Source: Catenulispora sp. MAP5-51 | Lineage (GTDB): Bacteria > Actinomycetota > Actinomycetes > Streptomycetales > Catenulisporaceae | Assembly: GCF_041261205.1 (NCBI RefSeq) | Contig: NZ_JBGCCH010000026.1 | Location: forward strand, 1 to 64,000 | DNA length: 64,000 nt | Direction of reading: 5' to 3' | Shown: piece after piece, positions 1 through 9,110 of the stretch | How positions within the stretch are numbered: the stretch's first letter is position 1 | How the letters are laid out: every line of letters starts with the position of its first letter | Notes under the pieces: model-generated | The model's database searches: none | What the model saw: only the letters and a program-made list of their open reading frames with translations | Told to the model about the DNA's origin: nothing | Translations under genes and position numbers: made by a program

Positions 1-74
1 CAAACCTTCATCGTCCGAGCAGCACCGCTCCAGAGAACTCCCCTACAACGAGCCCCCTTCGCGTTCAGGACACA

Positions 75-124
75 CAGCCGTCAAAAAACGCCTGTAAACC
101 ACCCACCCCAGCCGCACCCACACG
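75..124 (+). repeat. copy of a dispersed repeat end at the left window edge
   Basis: About 50 bp here nearly match the reverse complement of 59601-59644 (shared core gccgtcaaRaaacgccYgt, then a block rich in cccac and ccgcac). The same core recurs at 60530-60548. It is therefore one end of the element described at 59.6-60.5 kb. The rest of 1-211 shows no convincing gene or RNA; it lies downstream of the minus-strand gene that ends at 212. Confidence 0.6.
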
Positions 125-211
125 AGGAACTCACCCACACAGAGGTCAGGAGCGCTCGAACAGCCCGGCCCGACCGGCACACTGGCCAGCCAGACCGGGC
201 ATATACCGCTC

Positions 212-1339
212 CTACAACGTCGCCTCCAGCGGGTCCCACCCCTCCGGCAGCGCCTCCAGCTTCTCCGTCCAAGCGGGCACGTCCTGGAACGCCGCCCCCT
301 GAGCCGACGCGGCGATCGCCGTCATCACGTCCAGCACATGCAGCGCCAGCTCCCCGGATGCCCGGTGCGCCGCTCCCGTGCGCAGTGCGCGGGCCATGTC
401 CAGCACGCCGATGCCGCGGCCGACCGTGGTGCCGGTGGTGGGGATGTCCTCGGCATCCTTGGCGCCGGCTCTGCGCAGGCGCAGGGCGCCTTCGAAGTTG
501 TTGGGGTCCGGGACCAGGAGGGTGGCCTCGGTGCCGGTGATCTCGATGCTCTGGCGGACCAGGGGCGAGTCGAAGCTGAAGGTGGTGGTGGCGCCCGCGC
601 CGTCTTGGAACTCCAGCAGGGCCGTGACATGCGTGGGGACCTCGACCGGGAACGCCGTGCCGGCCTTGGGGCCCGAGCCGATCACGCGCGACTCGCGGGC
701 CTTGTGCCCGGTGGCGGCCACGGCGCTGACCGGGCCGAGCAGGGAGATCAGGGCCGTCAGGTAGTACGGGCCCATGTCGAACAGGGGGCCCGCGCCGTGG
801 GCGAACAGGAACTCCGGGCTCGGGTGCCAGCTCTCGGGGCCCGGGCTCTGGAACGCCGCGGTGGCCGCGACCGGGGTGCCGATCTGGCCGGAGGCCACCG
901 CGCGCAGGGCCGACTGCAGGCCCGCGCCGAGGAACGTGTCCGGGGCGTTGCCGACGCGCAGGCCGTTCGCCGTCGCCTCTGTCAGGACCGTGCGGGCCGC
1001 CGCCGGGTCCAGGGCCAGCGGCTTCTCGCCGTAGACGTGCTTGCCGGCCCGGACCGCGGCCAGGGCGACGTCGGCGTGCGCGGCCGGGATCGTGAGGTTG
1101 ACGACCAGCTCGACCTCCGGCAGCGCCAGGATCTCCGCCAGCGAGCCCGAGGCCGGGATGCCGTACTCGGCGGCCGCCGCCGCGGCGCGGTCCACGTCCA
1201 GGTCCGCGATCGCCAGGACCTTCAGGTCCGGGAAGCGTGTCAGGTTCCGCAGGTACTGCGTGCTGATGTTGCCCGCGCCGACGACGGCTGTCCCGACCGG
1301 TCCGGTGCGGACCGGTGCGCCCCCGCTGATGTCGCTCAC
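212..1339 (-). CDS. Gfo/Idh/MocA family NAD(P)-dependent oxidoreductase
   Basis: A 375-residue cytoplasmic sugar or polyol dehydrogenase. The N-terminal Rossmann motif VVGAGNIS and the family motif GKHVYGEKPLALD (catalytic Lys of EKP) are visible, followed by the C-terminal alpha/beta substrate domain. The GTG at 1339 is chosen because it overlaps the stop of the upstream TIM-barrel gene in a GTGA, which implies translational coupling; reading further upstream gives only Arg/Gly-rich out-of-family sequence. The family oxidises or reduces hydroxyls of sugars, inositols and their derivatives. The exact substrate cannot be read from sequence, but pairing with a xylose-isomerase-like enzyme suggests inositol-type or keto-sugar catabolism. 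Confidence 0.9.
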   Translation of the reverse strand: MSDISGGAPVRTGPVGTAVVGAGNISTQYLRNLTRFPDLKVLAIADLDVDRAAAAAAEYGIPASGSLAEILALPEVELVVNLTIPAAHADVALAAVRAGKHVYGEKPLALDPAAARTVLTEATANGLRVGNAPDTFLGAGLQSALRAVASGQIGTPVAATAAFQSPGPESWHPSPEFLFAHGAGPLFDMGPYYLTALISLLGPVSAVAATGHKARESRVIGSGPKAGTAFPVEVPTHVTALLEFQDGAGATTTFSFDSPLVRQSIEITGTEATLLVPDPNNFEGALRLRRAGAKDAEDIPTTGTTVGRGIGVLDMARALRTGAAHRASGELALHVLDVMTAIAASAQGAAFQDVPAWTEKLEALPEGWDPLEATL

Positions 1340-2079
1340 GCCCCCTCCAACTCGTTCACGTACGTCAGGCTCGCGGCCAGCGCCTCGAAGATGTCGGTCG
1401 CGCACTCGTCGAACTCGATGACGCGCCAGGCGTCCTGCGGCGCGGCGCCCAGGACCGCGGGGACCGGCATCGCGCCGGTGCCGACGGCCACGTTCGGCTC
1501 GCCCTTGACGGTCGGGCCGTCCTTGACGTGCAGGGCCGCCACGCGGTCGCCCAGGCGTTCCAGCACCGCCGGGGTGTCGGCGCCGCCGACCGTGGACCAG
1601 TAGGTGTCGACCTCGAAGACCACGCTCGGGTCGACCAGGTCGGCCAGGATCTCCAGGGCGTGCCGGCCCTCGAGCACGGGCTCGAACTCCCACCAGTGGT
1701 TGTGGTAGCCGAAGCGCAGCCCGGCCTCGGCGGCCTTCGCGGCCAGCGCGTTGAGCTGGTCCGCGGCCCGCTTCAGGCCGTCGTGGGAGGTGAACTCCGC
1801 CTCCGGGATGCCGGCCGGCAGGATCGCCAGGTCGGTGCCGATGGTGGCGATCGCCTCGAACACCGGGGCCGGGTCCGGCTCGCGCAGCATCGCCATGGCG
1901 TGCGCGCCGGAGACCGCCAGGCCCAGGTCGTCGGCCAGGGCGCGGAAGCCCGTCGGGTCGGTGGTGGGGTCGAAGGGCTCGACCGCTGTGAAGCCGATGT
2001 CGGCCAGGCGCCTCAGGGTGCCTTCGCGGTCGGTCATGTGTTCGCGGACGGTGTAGAGCTGCACGCTCTTGCGGGTCAT
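1336..2079 (-). CDS. sugar phosphate isomerase/epimerase (xylose isomerase-like TIM barrel)
   Basis: A 247-residue protein of the AP-endonuclease-2/xylose-isomerase-like barrel family. Conserved metal-site segments are visible in order: YHNHWWEF, VFEVDTYW, ALHVKDG and VIEFDE near the C-terminus, supplying the usual Glu/Asp/His ligands. It starts at an ATG preceded by an AAGG Shine-Dalgarno and ends inside the GTG of the dehydrogenase gene, so the two form an operon. The family interconverts ketose/aldose or inosose intermediates; the substrate is unknown. The 96-bp gap upstream contains an A/T-rich patch (TTAG and TTAAG words) unlike its surroundings, a candidate promoter/operator. Confidence 0.88.
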   Translation of the reverse strand: MTRKSVQLYTVREHMTDREGTLRRLADIGFTAVEPFDPTTDPTGFRALADDLGLAVSGAHAMAMLREPDPAPVFEAIATIGTDLAILPAGIPEAEFTSHDGLKRAADQLNALAAKAAEAGLRFGYHNHWWEFEPVLEGRHALEILADLVDPSVVFEVDTYWSTVGGADTPAVLERLGDRVAALHVKDGPTVKGEPNVAVGTGAMPVPAVLGAAPQDAWRVIEFDECATDIFEALAASLTYVNELEGA

Positions 2080-2175
2080 GAGTGAGCCTTCTTAGAAAGT
2101 ATTAAGCGGTTAAGTCCAGTGCAGGAGGCAGTGGGACCTGCTTCCTTCCCCGGCGCGCGGTGGCTGCGGGCCCGG

Positions 2176-3096
2176 TCAGCCGACGATGAGCGGGGAGAGC
2201 GTGCGGTGGGCGATCCGCAGGCCCTGCTTGACCTTCTCCTCGGTGCCGCCCCACACCGGGTCCTCGTGCTCGACGCTGAGCACCCCGGTGAACCCGCCCT
2301 CGTAGAGCGCGTCCACCACGCCGCTCCAGTCCACCTGGCCCAGACCCGGGACGCGGTAGCGCCACCAGCCCTCGTCCCAGGGGTGCTCCCGGCTCAGGGT
2401 CTTGCCGAAGAAGCCATAGCGGTCGCGCGCCAGCGGGTCCAGCTGGGTGTCCTTGGCCTGCGCGTGCGGGATGCGGTCGACGTAGGGCTTGAGCGCCGTC
2501 ACCGGGTCGATGCCGATCCACAGCAGGTGCGAGGGGTCGTAGTTCAGGTACAGCCCGAGGGAGAACATCCACTCCCACAGCTCGGGGGAGTAGGCGATGT
2601 TGCCGGGGTAGCCGTCGGGGTGCCAGCCCTCCATGACGCAGTTCTCGATGATGATCTTCACGCCGCGCTCGCCGGCGTAGTCCACCAGGCGCGGGAAGGT
2701 CTGCTCGGCCAGCGCGATGTTCTCCTTCACGCTGAGCCCCGGGTGCCGGCCGATGAACGTGCCGACGGTCTCCACCCCGAGCTGGGCCGCGGCGTCCACG
2801 GCGTGCAGCACGTGCGCGGCGATCTCCTCGCGGCGCTCCTCGTCGGGGTGCAGGTTGTTCTCGTAGTACGCCAGCGAGGACAGCGTCAGGCCGTGCTTGG
2901 CGAACAGACCGGTGACCTCCTCGGCCTGTGCCCCGTCGAAGTGCGCGACGTCGATGTGGCTGGCCTCGAACTCCCGGCCGCCGACCTTCGGCCAGACCGC
3001 GACCTCCAGCGCCTGGTAGTCGTTCTCAGCGGCCCAGGCGGCGATGTCCGCCAGCGGAACCTGCGGCAGGCAGGCGGTGAGAAAGCCGAGCAACAT
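2176..3096 (-). CDS. sugar phosphate isomerase/epimerase (second TIM barrel)
   Basis: A 306-residue xylose-isomerase-like TIM barrel, clearly different from the 1336-2079 protein. Metal-binding segments can be followed as IIIENCVMEGWHP, NYDPSHLLWIGID, HAQAKDTQ and VLSVEHEDP. It begins two bases after the stop of the 3098-4249 dehydrogenase, so it is the distal gene of a two-gene operon. With the 212-2079 pair it makes two dehydrogenase-plus-isomerase modules in tandem, an arrangement common in actinobacterial clusters for inositol, glycoside or keto-sugar breakdown. Substrate assignment would be speculation. Confidence 0.88.
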   Translation of the reverse strand: MLLGFLTACLPQVPLADIAAWAAENDYQALEVAVWPKVGGREFEASHIDVAHFDGAQAEEVTGLFAKHGLTLSSLAYYENNLHPDEERREEIAAHVLHAVDAAAQLGVETVGTFIGRHPGLSVKENIALAEQTFPRLVDYAGERGVKIIIENCVMEGWHPDGYPGNIAYSPELWEWMFSLGLYLNYDPSHLLWIGIDPVTALKPYVDRIPHAQAKDTQLDPLARDRYGFFGKTLSREHPWDEGWWRYRVPGLGQVDWSGVVDALYEGGFTGVLSVEHEDPVWGGTEEKVKQGLRIAHRTLSPLIVG

Positions 3097-3097
3097 G

Positions 3098-4249
3098 TCA
3101 GGACACCTCGATCCAGGAGCGGTTCGCGGCCGAGTGCAGGACCGCGTCGGTGATGTGGGCGGTGCGGGCGGCGTCGGCGAAGGTCGGGTACGGCGGCTGC
3201 GCCGGGGCGCCGGCCGGGTCCTGGATCGCCGCGTACACGTCGGCGGTGAAGGCCGCGAAGCAGTCGCGGTAGCCCCACGGATGGCCGGCGGGCACCGCGT
3301 TGATCCGGTTCGCCTGCTCGCTCAGTGCGTCGCGGCGCAGGACCTCGGTGCGGTCCCGGCCGCCGAGCACCAGGTTCTCGGGGTCCTCGCCGTCGTAGGA
3401 CAGGCTGCGCTCGGCGCCGTCGATCTCGAACCAGAGCCGGTTCTTGCGGCCCGGGGAGACCTGCGAGACGACCAGCGCGCCGGTGGCGCCGAGGTGGGTG
3501 CGGAACAGGACCTGGACCGCGTCCTCGGTGGTGACGGCGACCTGGTCGGCGGCTGTTTCGGCCGATTCCAGGGCGCTTTCGGCTCCGCTTCCAGTAAAAG
3601 TCTCCCGCCCGGCGGCGGCACGCTGCGGCAGCACGGTCTGGGCGGCGGCGGTCAACTCGCTGATCCGGTGCCCGCTGATCCACTCGACCAGGTCGCACCA
3701 GTGCGAGCCGATGTCGGCGAACGCCCGGGACGCCCCGCCGACGGCCGGATCCACGCGCCAGTTGTTGTCGTCCGGGCGCGCCAGCCAGTCCTGCAAGTAG
3801 TGGCCGTGGATGAGCCGGACGGCGCCGATGTCCCCGCGCCGCACGCGCTCGCGGGCCTCGACCGTCATCGGGTGGTAGCGGTAGACCAGCGGGACCGCGT
3901 TCACCAGGCCGCTGTCGGCGGCCAGCGCCACCAGGGCCTCGGAGTCCGCGCCGGTCAGGGACAGCGGCTTCTCGCAGACCACGTGCTTGCCGGCCGACAG
4001 CGCCGCGCGGACCAGCGGGCCGTGCAGGGCGTTCGGGGTGCACACGTGCAGCACGTCGATCTCGTCGGAGACCGCCAGTTCCTCGGCGGAGTCGAAGGCG
4101 CGGCCCGCTCCCACTCTGGGGGCCGCCGCCTTCGACCGCTCGGGCGTCGAGGCGGCGACACCGGCGACCGAGCCCCCGGCGCGGCGGATCGCGTCGGCGT
4201 GGACCGCCGCCACCATTCCCGCTCCGGCTATGCCCGCTCGTACCGTCAT
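3098..4249 (-). CDS. Gfo/Idh/MocA family oxidoreductase
   Basis: A 383-residue NAD(P)-dependent dehydrogenase with Rossmann motif AGIAGAGMV at the N-terminus and GKHVVCEKPLSLT carrying the catalytic Lys. The ATG at 4249 is preferred over one 15 codons upstream because a strong AGGAGG lies 7 nt before it and the extra residues (basic, Ser/Gly) do not belong to the fold. It is the promoter-proximal gene of the 2176-4249 operon and is divergent from the ROK regulator, its likely controller. Confidence 0.9.
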   Translation of the reverse strand: MTVRAGIAGAGMVAAVHADAIRRAGGSVAGVAASTPERSKAAAPRVGAGRAFDSAEELAVSDEIDVLHVCTPNALHGPLVRAALSAGKHVVCEKPLSLTGADSEALVALAADSGLVNAVPLVYRYHPMTVEARERVRRGDIGAVRLIHGHYLQDWLARPDDNNWRVDPAVGGASRAFADIGSHWCDLVEWISGHRISELTAAAQTVLPQRAAAGRETFTGSGAESALESAETAADQVAVTTEDAVQVLFRTHLGATGALVVSQVSPGRKNRLWFEIDGAERSLSYDGEDPENLVLGGRDRTEVLRRDALSEQANRINAVPAGHPWGYRDCFAAFTADVYAAIQDPAGAPAQPPYPTFADAARTAHITDAVLHSAANRSWIEVS

Positions 4250-4425
4250 CTGTCCTCCTGAACGCCGTTTCCCGCCACAAGAGCCGACCCTCACCGGCTC
4301 CGAGATCGACGATATGGCGGCCCTTTACGACTAGCAAGAGTCATCATTAGGCTTAGTTCTGTCATAAAGAAGCGGTCGGCGAGGCTGCGGAAAACCCTCG
4401 CCGGACGCGGTCGGGAGGGGCTTTG
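4250..4425. promoter_or_regulatory. divergent promoter region between dehydrogenase operon and ROK regulator
   Basis: The stretch around 4318-4372 is markedly A/T-richer than the rest of the window and contains TTAG/CTTAG words resembling those before 2079, as expected for ROK-family operators. No clean palindrome or -35/-10 pair could be fixed by eye, so the operator assignment is tentative. Confidence 0.35.
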
Positions 4426-5604
4426 ATGAACAGTGCGGCCAAGCGGCGCATGGCGTCGCTCAGCGAACTCGCCGGGCTGGTCGCCGACGGTGCGGCGACC
4501 ACGCGCTCGGCGATCGTCGGCGCCACCGGACTGTCCCGCGCCGCCATAGCGCAGCGCGTCGATCTGCTCATCGAGCGCGGGCTGCTGGTGGAGACCGAGC
4601 CCGCGGCCACCGACCGCGGCCGGCCGCCGCTGGCGCTGGACCTGTCCGACGCGCGGATCGTCGTCGCGGGCTGCGATCTGGGCGCCACCCACAGCCGCAT
4701 CGCGGTCGCCACCCTGTCCGGCCGGGTCCTGGCCGAGCGGGCCCGCGCCATCGACATCAACGCCGGCCCCGAGGCCGTGCTGGCCGGCGTGCGCGCCGAC
4801 CTGGAGGAACTGCTGGCCGCCGCCGGGCGCCCGGCCGACCACCTGCGGGCCGTGGGCATCGGCGTCCCGGGCCCGGTGGAGTTCGCCAGCGGCACCGTGG
4901 TCCGTCCGCCGATCATGGCCGGCTGGGACGGCTGCCGCGTCCCGGCCTTCTTCGAGGGCCGCTACGCGGCTCCCGTCCTGGTCGACAACGACGTCAACGC
5001 CATGGCCCTCGGCGAGTACACGCACCGCCAGGCCAGCCGCCACCTGCTGTACGTGAAGGTCGGCACCGGCATCGGCTGCGGCATCGTCTCCGACGGCGTC
5101 CTGCACCGCGGCGCCTCCGGCGCGGCCGGCGACATCGGCCACATCCAGCTGCCCGGACACGAGGACGTGCTCTGCCACTGCGGCAACACCGGCTGCGTGG
5201 AGGCGGTGGCCTCGGGAGCGGCGATAGCGGCCGCGCTGCGCTCGCAGGGCGCTGACGCGGCGCGCGCCGCCGACGTGGTCCGCCTGGTCTCCGAGGGCCA
5301 CGCCGCGGCCCGGCGCCAGGTCCGGCTGGCCGGGCAGCGCATCGGCGAGGTCCTGGCCTCGCTGGTGTCCTTCCACAACCCCGACACGATCGTCATCGGC
5401 GGCATCCTCGCGCAGCTGCACGAGGACCTGCTCGCGGACGTGCGCGCCGTCATCTACCGCCGCGCGCTGCCGCTGGCCACCCGCAGCCTGGCGATCGAGA
5501 CCTCGGTGCTGGGCGAGCGCGCCGGGATGCTCGGCGCGGTGCGGCTGGCCGCGCGGCACCTGCTCTCGGCCGAGGGGATGGCCGGAATCATCGGAGACGT
5601 GTGA
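4426..5604 (+). CDS. ROK family transcriptional regulator
   Basis: A 392-residue protein: an N-terminal winged helix (about residues 8-60, TTRSAIVGATGLSRAAIAQR as recognition helix region) followed by a sugar-kinase-like ROK domain. The ROK zinc motif is intact as CHCGNTGCVE, and the ATP/sugar-binding segments DLGATHSRIAV and DNDVNAMALGEY are present. The ATG at 4426 follows a gggagggg Shine-Dalgarno. ROK repressors bind a sugar or sugar phosphate and release DNA. Its divergent position makes the two flanking dehydrogenase/isomerase operons the likely regulon. Confidence 0.92.
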   Translation: MNSAAKRRMASLSELAGLVADGAATTRSAIVGATGLSRAAIAQRVDLLIERGLLVETEPAATDRGRPPLALDLSDARIVVAGCDLGATHSRIAVATLSGRVLAERARAIDINAGPEAVLAGVRADLEELLAAAGRPADHLRAVGIGVPGPVEFASGTVVRPPIMAGWDGCRVPAFFEGRYAAPVLVDNDVNAMALGEYTHRQASRHLLYVKVGTGIGCGIVSDGVLHRGASGAAGDIGHIQLPGHEDVLCHCGNTGCVEAVASGAAIAAALRSQGADAARAADVVRLVSEGHAAARRQVRLAGQRIGEVLASLVSFHNPDTIVIGGILAQLHEDLLADVRAVIYRRALPLATRSLAIETSVLGERAGMLGAVRLAARHLLSAEGMAGIIGDV

Positions 5605-5628
5605 TCGGCGCTCCGGCATACTGCCGTC

Positions 5629-6534
5629 ATGATCGATGACGCGGTGCCGGAGTCGGCCAGGCGGGCGCTGGAGCATGTGGCGTCGCGCTCGTCGGGGCCG
5701 CGGGTGGACGATGCGCTGCGGGTCACGCTCAACTTCCATCCGGACCGCGGCGACCCGCCGATCCTGGCCGCGCTCGCCGAGCAGGGGGTCTACCGCTCGC
5801 AGTTCGTCACCGGGACCAGCAACGGCGGCCTGACCGCGCACCCCGGCGGGGACCGCTGGCGGTGGGAGAGCCGCATCTTCGGCGGCGCGTACGACGCCGC
5901 CGGGGCCCAGGAGCGGCCGGTCTACGGCGCGCTGAACTTCCGCGGCAGGCCGGTCGGGGCCGCGCCGCGCTTCGGGTCGGCGTTTTTCATGCTGGGCGCG
6001 CCGGCCGTGGCGCGGGCGACGTTCTGCTACCCGGACAGCTTCCTGGAGCCGGAGCACTTCGGGGTCGCGGCGGCCATGGACCTGATCGGCGTGGCGCTCG
6101 CCGACACCGGCGGGGACCCGCTTGACGGCTACATCGAGGCCCAGGTCCACGGCCCGGTGCGGCTGGACGCGGACATCGAGGCGCTGGTGCTCGACCCCTG
6201 CTATCGGGGCACGGAGGTCGAGGAGCTGGCCGGCGCGCTGCCCTGCCGCGTGCGGTGGCATCCCGGGTTCCGCCTCACCGTCGAGGAGATGGCCCGCCAC
6301 CGGGACTACCGGGGGCCGGAGTTCGTCGAGCTGGCGCGCGAGATCGCCCCCGACGGGCTGCTGACGCCGCGCGTGATCGGGCAGGCCGTCGCGACCGGGA
6401 AGTACGACCCCCAGTCGCTCAAGCGGGTGTGGCACTACGTGGCGCTGTTCGGGGCGCCGCCTTCAGAGGGCTGGTTTCAGAAGGCTGATCTCGGGAGGCT
6501 GATTTTTCAGAAGCCTGATTTTTCAGAAAGCTGA
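5629..6534 (+). CDS. DUF3626 domain-containing protein
   Basis: A 301-residue protein recognised as the DUF3626 family, whose biochemical role is unknown. Typical segments include TLNFHPDR, YRSQFVTGTSNGGLTA, RWESRIFGGAYD and YGALNF. It is predicted soluble, with no signal peptide or membrane segment. Translation looks leaderless: CATACT (5617-5622) ends 6 nt before the ATG and no Shine-Dalgarno is present. The last 20 residues are encoded by a short tandem repeat (6475-6534), giving a degenerate FQK..L/D tail not expected in the family, so the C-terminus has probably been altered by slippage. Confidence 0.85.
   Translation: MIDDAVPESARRALEHVASRSSGPRVDDALRVTLNFHPDRGDPPILAALAEQGVYRSQFVTGTSNGGLTAHPGGDRWRWESRIFGGAYDAAGAQERPVYGALNFRGRPVGAAPRFGSAFFMLGAPAVARATFCYPDSFLEPEHFGVAAAMDLIGVALADTGGDPLDGYIEAQVHGPVRLDADIEALVLDPCYRGTEVEELAGALPCRVRWHPGFRLTVEEMARHRDYRGPEFVELAREIAPDGLLTPRVIGQAVATGKYDPQSLKRVWHYVALFGAPPSEGWFQKADLGRLIFQKPDFSES
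6475..6534 (+). repeat. tandem microrepeat forming the 3' end of the DUF3626 gene
   Basis: Three to four copies of a unit close to tttttcagaagcctga follow one another with small changes; the stop codon lies in the last copy. The repeat is lower in GC than its surroundings and immediately precedes the terminator hairpin. Confidence 0.7.
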
Positions 6535-6536
6535 GT

Positions 6537-6575
6537 GCGGCCCGGCCGGATCCCTCACCGCTCCGGCCGGGCCGC
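6537..6575. terminator. bidirectional hairpin between convergent genes
   Basis: Perfect 14-bp inverted repeat (6537-6550 with 6562-6575) and an 11-nt loop, lying between the DUF3626 stop and the stop of the minus-strand LacI gene. There is no T-tract, as is usual for actinobacterial terminators. Confidence 0.75.
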
Positions 6576-6663
6576 GTCCGGCGCCGGACCCCCGCTCCCA
6601 TGACAAGGGGCCCGGCAGCTATCTCCAGGCGCGGCCCGCTGGTTCGCGAAGCCGCGCCGCGTC

Positions 6664-7701
6664 TCACGCCGAAGCCCGCACCACCAGCGAGTTCGGCAGC
6701 ACCACCGACTCCGGCGAGCGGTCCCCGGCGATCTGCTTGAGCAGCGAGGCGACCATCGCGCGCGCCATGGCCGACAGCGGCTGGTGGACCGTGGTCAGCG
6801 GCGGCTCGGTCAGCTCGGCGACGTCCAGGTCGTCGTAGCCCACCAGCGCCACGTCGTCCGGGACGGTGCGGCCGGTCGCCTTCAGGGCGCGCAGGGCGCC
6901 GGCGGCCATCAGGTCGCTGGCGGCGAAGACGCCGTCCAGGTCCGGCTCGCGCCGCAGCAGCTCGGTCATCGCGGCCTCGCCGGAGGCCATGCTGAAGTCG
7001 CCGTGGGCGACGATGCCGGGGCCGTCGAGGGCCTGCCGGTAGCCCAGCAGGCGGTCCACGCCGGCGCACATGTCCGTGGGGCCGGCGATGGTGGCGATCT
7101 TGGTGCGGCCCAGGGCCCGCAGGTGGCCGGTGGCCTGCCGGGCGCCGTCGACGCTGTCGGAGTCCACGTGCGGGATCGGCAGCGGGCTCATCGGCCGGCC
7201 CATCAGCACCACCGGCAGGGGCGAGTCCGAGAGCTGCTTGACCAGCGGGTCGTCGCCGTGCAGCGACATCAGCATGACGCCGTCGACGTGCCCGCCGAGC
7301 AGGTAGCGGGTCAGGCGGCGGCGGCCGGAGTCGGCCGGGACCATCATCAGGACCAGCTGCAGGTCGGTCTCGGCCAGCGCCTGGCCGATGGCGCGGGTGA
7401 TGCCGGCCAGCATCGGGTCGCTGAACACCCGGGCCTCCGGCTCGCTGACCACCAGGGCCACCGAGCCGGTGCGGCGGGTCACCAGGGACCGCGCCGCCCG
7501 GTTGGGGGAGTAGCCCAGGTCGGCGATCGCCGCCTCGACGGCGGTGCGGACCTCCGGGGAGACCCGCGCGCCGCCGTTGACCACCCGTGACACCGTTGCG
7601 CGGGAGACGCCGGCCGCGGCCGCGACCGTTTCCAGGGTGGGCGAGGCCACGATCCCGGCCAAGCCCTTGTCGTCGACGCCTCCAGCGTCCCCCGCACTCA
7701 C
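6664..7701 (-). CDS. LacI family transcriptional regulator
   Basis: A 345-residue regulator with an N-terminal LacI helix-turn-helix ([23 protein letters not shown], then the hinge [15 protein letters not shown]) and a periplasmic-binding-protein-like effector domain. The GTG at 7701 is chosen because it overlaps the beta-glucosidase stop in a GTGA and gives the family length. It is the last gene of the ABC importer/beta-glucosidase operon, so it probably senses the imported oligosaccharide and represses its own operon through the two perfect palindromes at 12526-12572, whose core GAGCGCTC matches the LacI/CebR operator type. Confidence 0.92.
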   Translation of the reverse strand: MSAGDAGGVDDKGLAGIVASPTLETVAAAAGVSRATVSRVVNGGARVSPEVRTAVEAAIADLGYSPNRAARSLVTRRTGSVALVVSEPEARVFSDPMLAGITRAIGQALAETDLQLVLMMVPADSGRRRLTRYLLGGHVDGVMLMSLHGDDPLVKQLSDSPLPVVLMGRPMSPLPIPHVDSDSVDGARQATGHLRALGRTKIATIAGPTDMCAGVDRLLGYRQALDGPGIVAHGDFSMASGEAAMTELLRREPDLDGVFAASDLMAAGALRALKATGRTVPDDVALVGYDDLDVAELTEPPLTTVHQPLSAMARAMVASLLKQIAGDRSPESVVLPNSLVVRASA

Positions 7702-9110
7702 AAACCGCTCCCGTTGCCCTCGACGATCCGGCGGTACCAATGTCCACTGGCCTTCACGACGCGCTTCCCGGTCGCGAAGTCGACACGTACGATGCCGAAC
7801 CGCTTGGAGTATCCGTAGCTCCACTCGAAATTATCCAGCAGCGACCACACGAAGTAGGCGCGCATGTCGACGCCGGCCGCCAGGGCGTCGCGCACGGCCG
7901 CGATGTGCGCCTGCAGGTAGGCGATCCGGCGCGGGTCGTCCACCTCTCCGTCGGGCCCGACCACGTCCTCGAACGCGGCGCCGTTCTCGGTGACCGCCAT
8001 CGGGATCGGGCCGTACTCGGTGTTGATCCGCAGCAGCAGGTCGTACAGGCCGGAGGGGTCGACGACCCAGCCCATCGCGGTGCGCTCGCCGTCCTGCCGC
8101 GCGAACCGCACCGCGCCCTCGCTGCCCACCCAGGGCGAGTGCTCGGAGGCGCCGTGGCCGTCGTCGCCCGGGCCGGTCTCGACTCCGGGCGGCAGCGGCG
8201 CGGCGACCAGCGAGGGGTTGTAGAAGTTGATCCCCAGCTGGTCCATCGGCGCGCTGATCAGCTCCAGGTCCCCGGGCTCGACGAAGGACCAGTCGGTGAC
8301 CGCGGCGGTGTCGCGGATCAGGTCCTCGGGGTAGGCGCCGCGGAACAGCGGGTCCAGGAAGATCCGGTTCTGGATCGCGTCCACCCGCCGCTGCGCGTCG
8401 CGGTCCTCGGGGGAGTCGGTCAGCGCCCGGAACTCGGTGGCGTTCAGGGTGATCGAGACCTGGGCGTGCTCCGGCAGGGCCGCGCGCAGCGCTCGCAGCG
8501 CCAGGCCGTGGCCGAGCAGCAGGTGGTGCGCGGCGCGCAGCGCCACCTCGGGCTCGTGCCGGCCCGGGGCGTGGACCCCGGAGGCGTAGCCCAGGAAGGA
8601 GGAGCAGAACGGCTCGTTCAACGTCGTCCACTGCTTCACCCGGTCGCCGAAGCGCTCGGCCACGATCGCGGCGTACTCCGCGAAGCGGTAGGAGGTGTCG
8701 CGGGCTCCCCACCCTCCCGCGTCTTCCAACTCCTGCGGCAGATCCCAGTGGTACAGCGTCAGCACCGGCTCGATGCCGGCCCCGAGCAGCTCGTCGACCA
8801 GCTCGTCGTAGAAGGCGAGCCCCTCGGCGTTGGCCGGTCCGCGCCCGCCCGGCTGCACCCGCGGCCAGGCCGTGGAGAACCGGTAGGCGCCCAGGCCCAG
8901 CTTGCCCATCAGGGCGACGTCCTCGCGGAAGCGGTGGTAGTGGTCGGCGGCCACGTCGCCGGTGTCCCCGGCCAGGACCCGGCCGGGGGTGTGGCTGTAC
9001 GTGTCCCAGATCGACGGGCCCCGGCCGCCCTCGGCGGCCCCGCCCTCGATCTGGTACGCCGCCGTGGCCGCGCCCCACAGGAAGCTCTCTGGAAAGACCC
9101 CGTCGCTCAT
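7698..9110 (-). CDS. GH1 family beta-glucosidase
   Basis: A 470-residue glycoside hydrolase family 1 enzyme, the usual length. The N-terminal signature [14 protein letters not shown], the acid/base glutamate in TLNEP and the nucleophile glutamate in VTENGAAF are all intact. There is no signal peptide, so it acts in the cytoplasm on imported beta-linked di- or oligosaccharides (cellobiose-like substrates are plausible). Its start overlaps the upstream permease stop by 4 bp (ATGA) and its stop overlaps the LacI start, giving tight coupling in the importer operon. Confidence 0.94.
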   Translation of the reverse strand: MSDGVFPESFLWGAATAAYQIEGGAAEGGRGPSIWDTYSHTPGRVLAGDTGDVAADHYHRFREDVALMGKLGLGAYRFSTAWPRVQPGGRGPANAEGLAFYDELVDELLGAGIEPVLTLYHWDLPQELEDAGGWGARDTSYRFAEYAAIVAERFGDRVKQWTTLNEPFCSSFLGYASGVHAPGRHEPEVALRAAHHLLLGHGLALRALRAALPEHAQVSITLNATEFRALTDSPEDRDAQRRVDAIQNRIFLDPLFRGAYPEDLIRDTAAVTDWSFVEPGDLELISAPMDQLGINFYNPSLVAAPLPPGVETGPGDDGHGASEHSPWVGSEGAVRFARQDGERTAMGWVVDPSGLYDLLLRINTEYGPIPMAVTENGAAFEDVVGPDGEVDDPRRIAYLQAHIAAVRDALAAGVDMRAYFVWSLLDNFEWSYGYSKRFGIVRVDFATGKRVVKASGHWYRRIVEGNGSGL

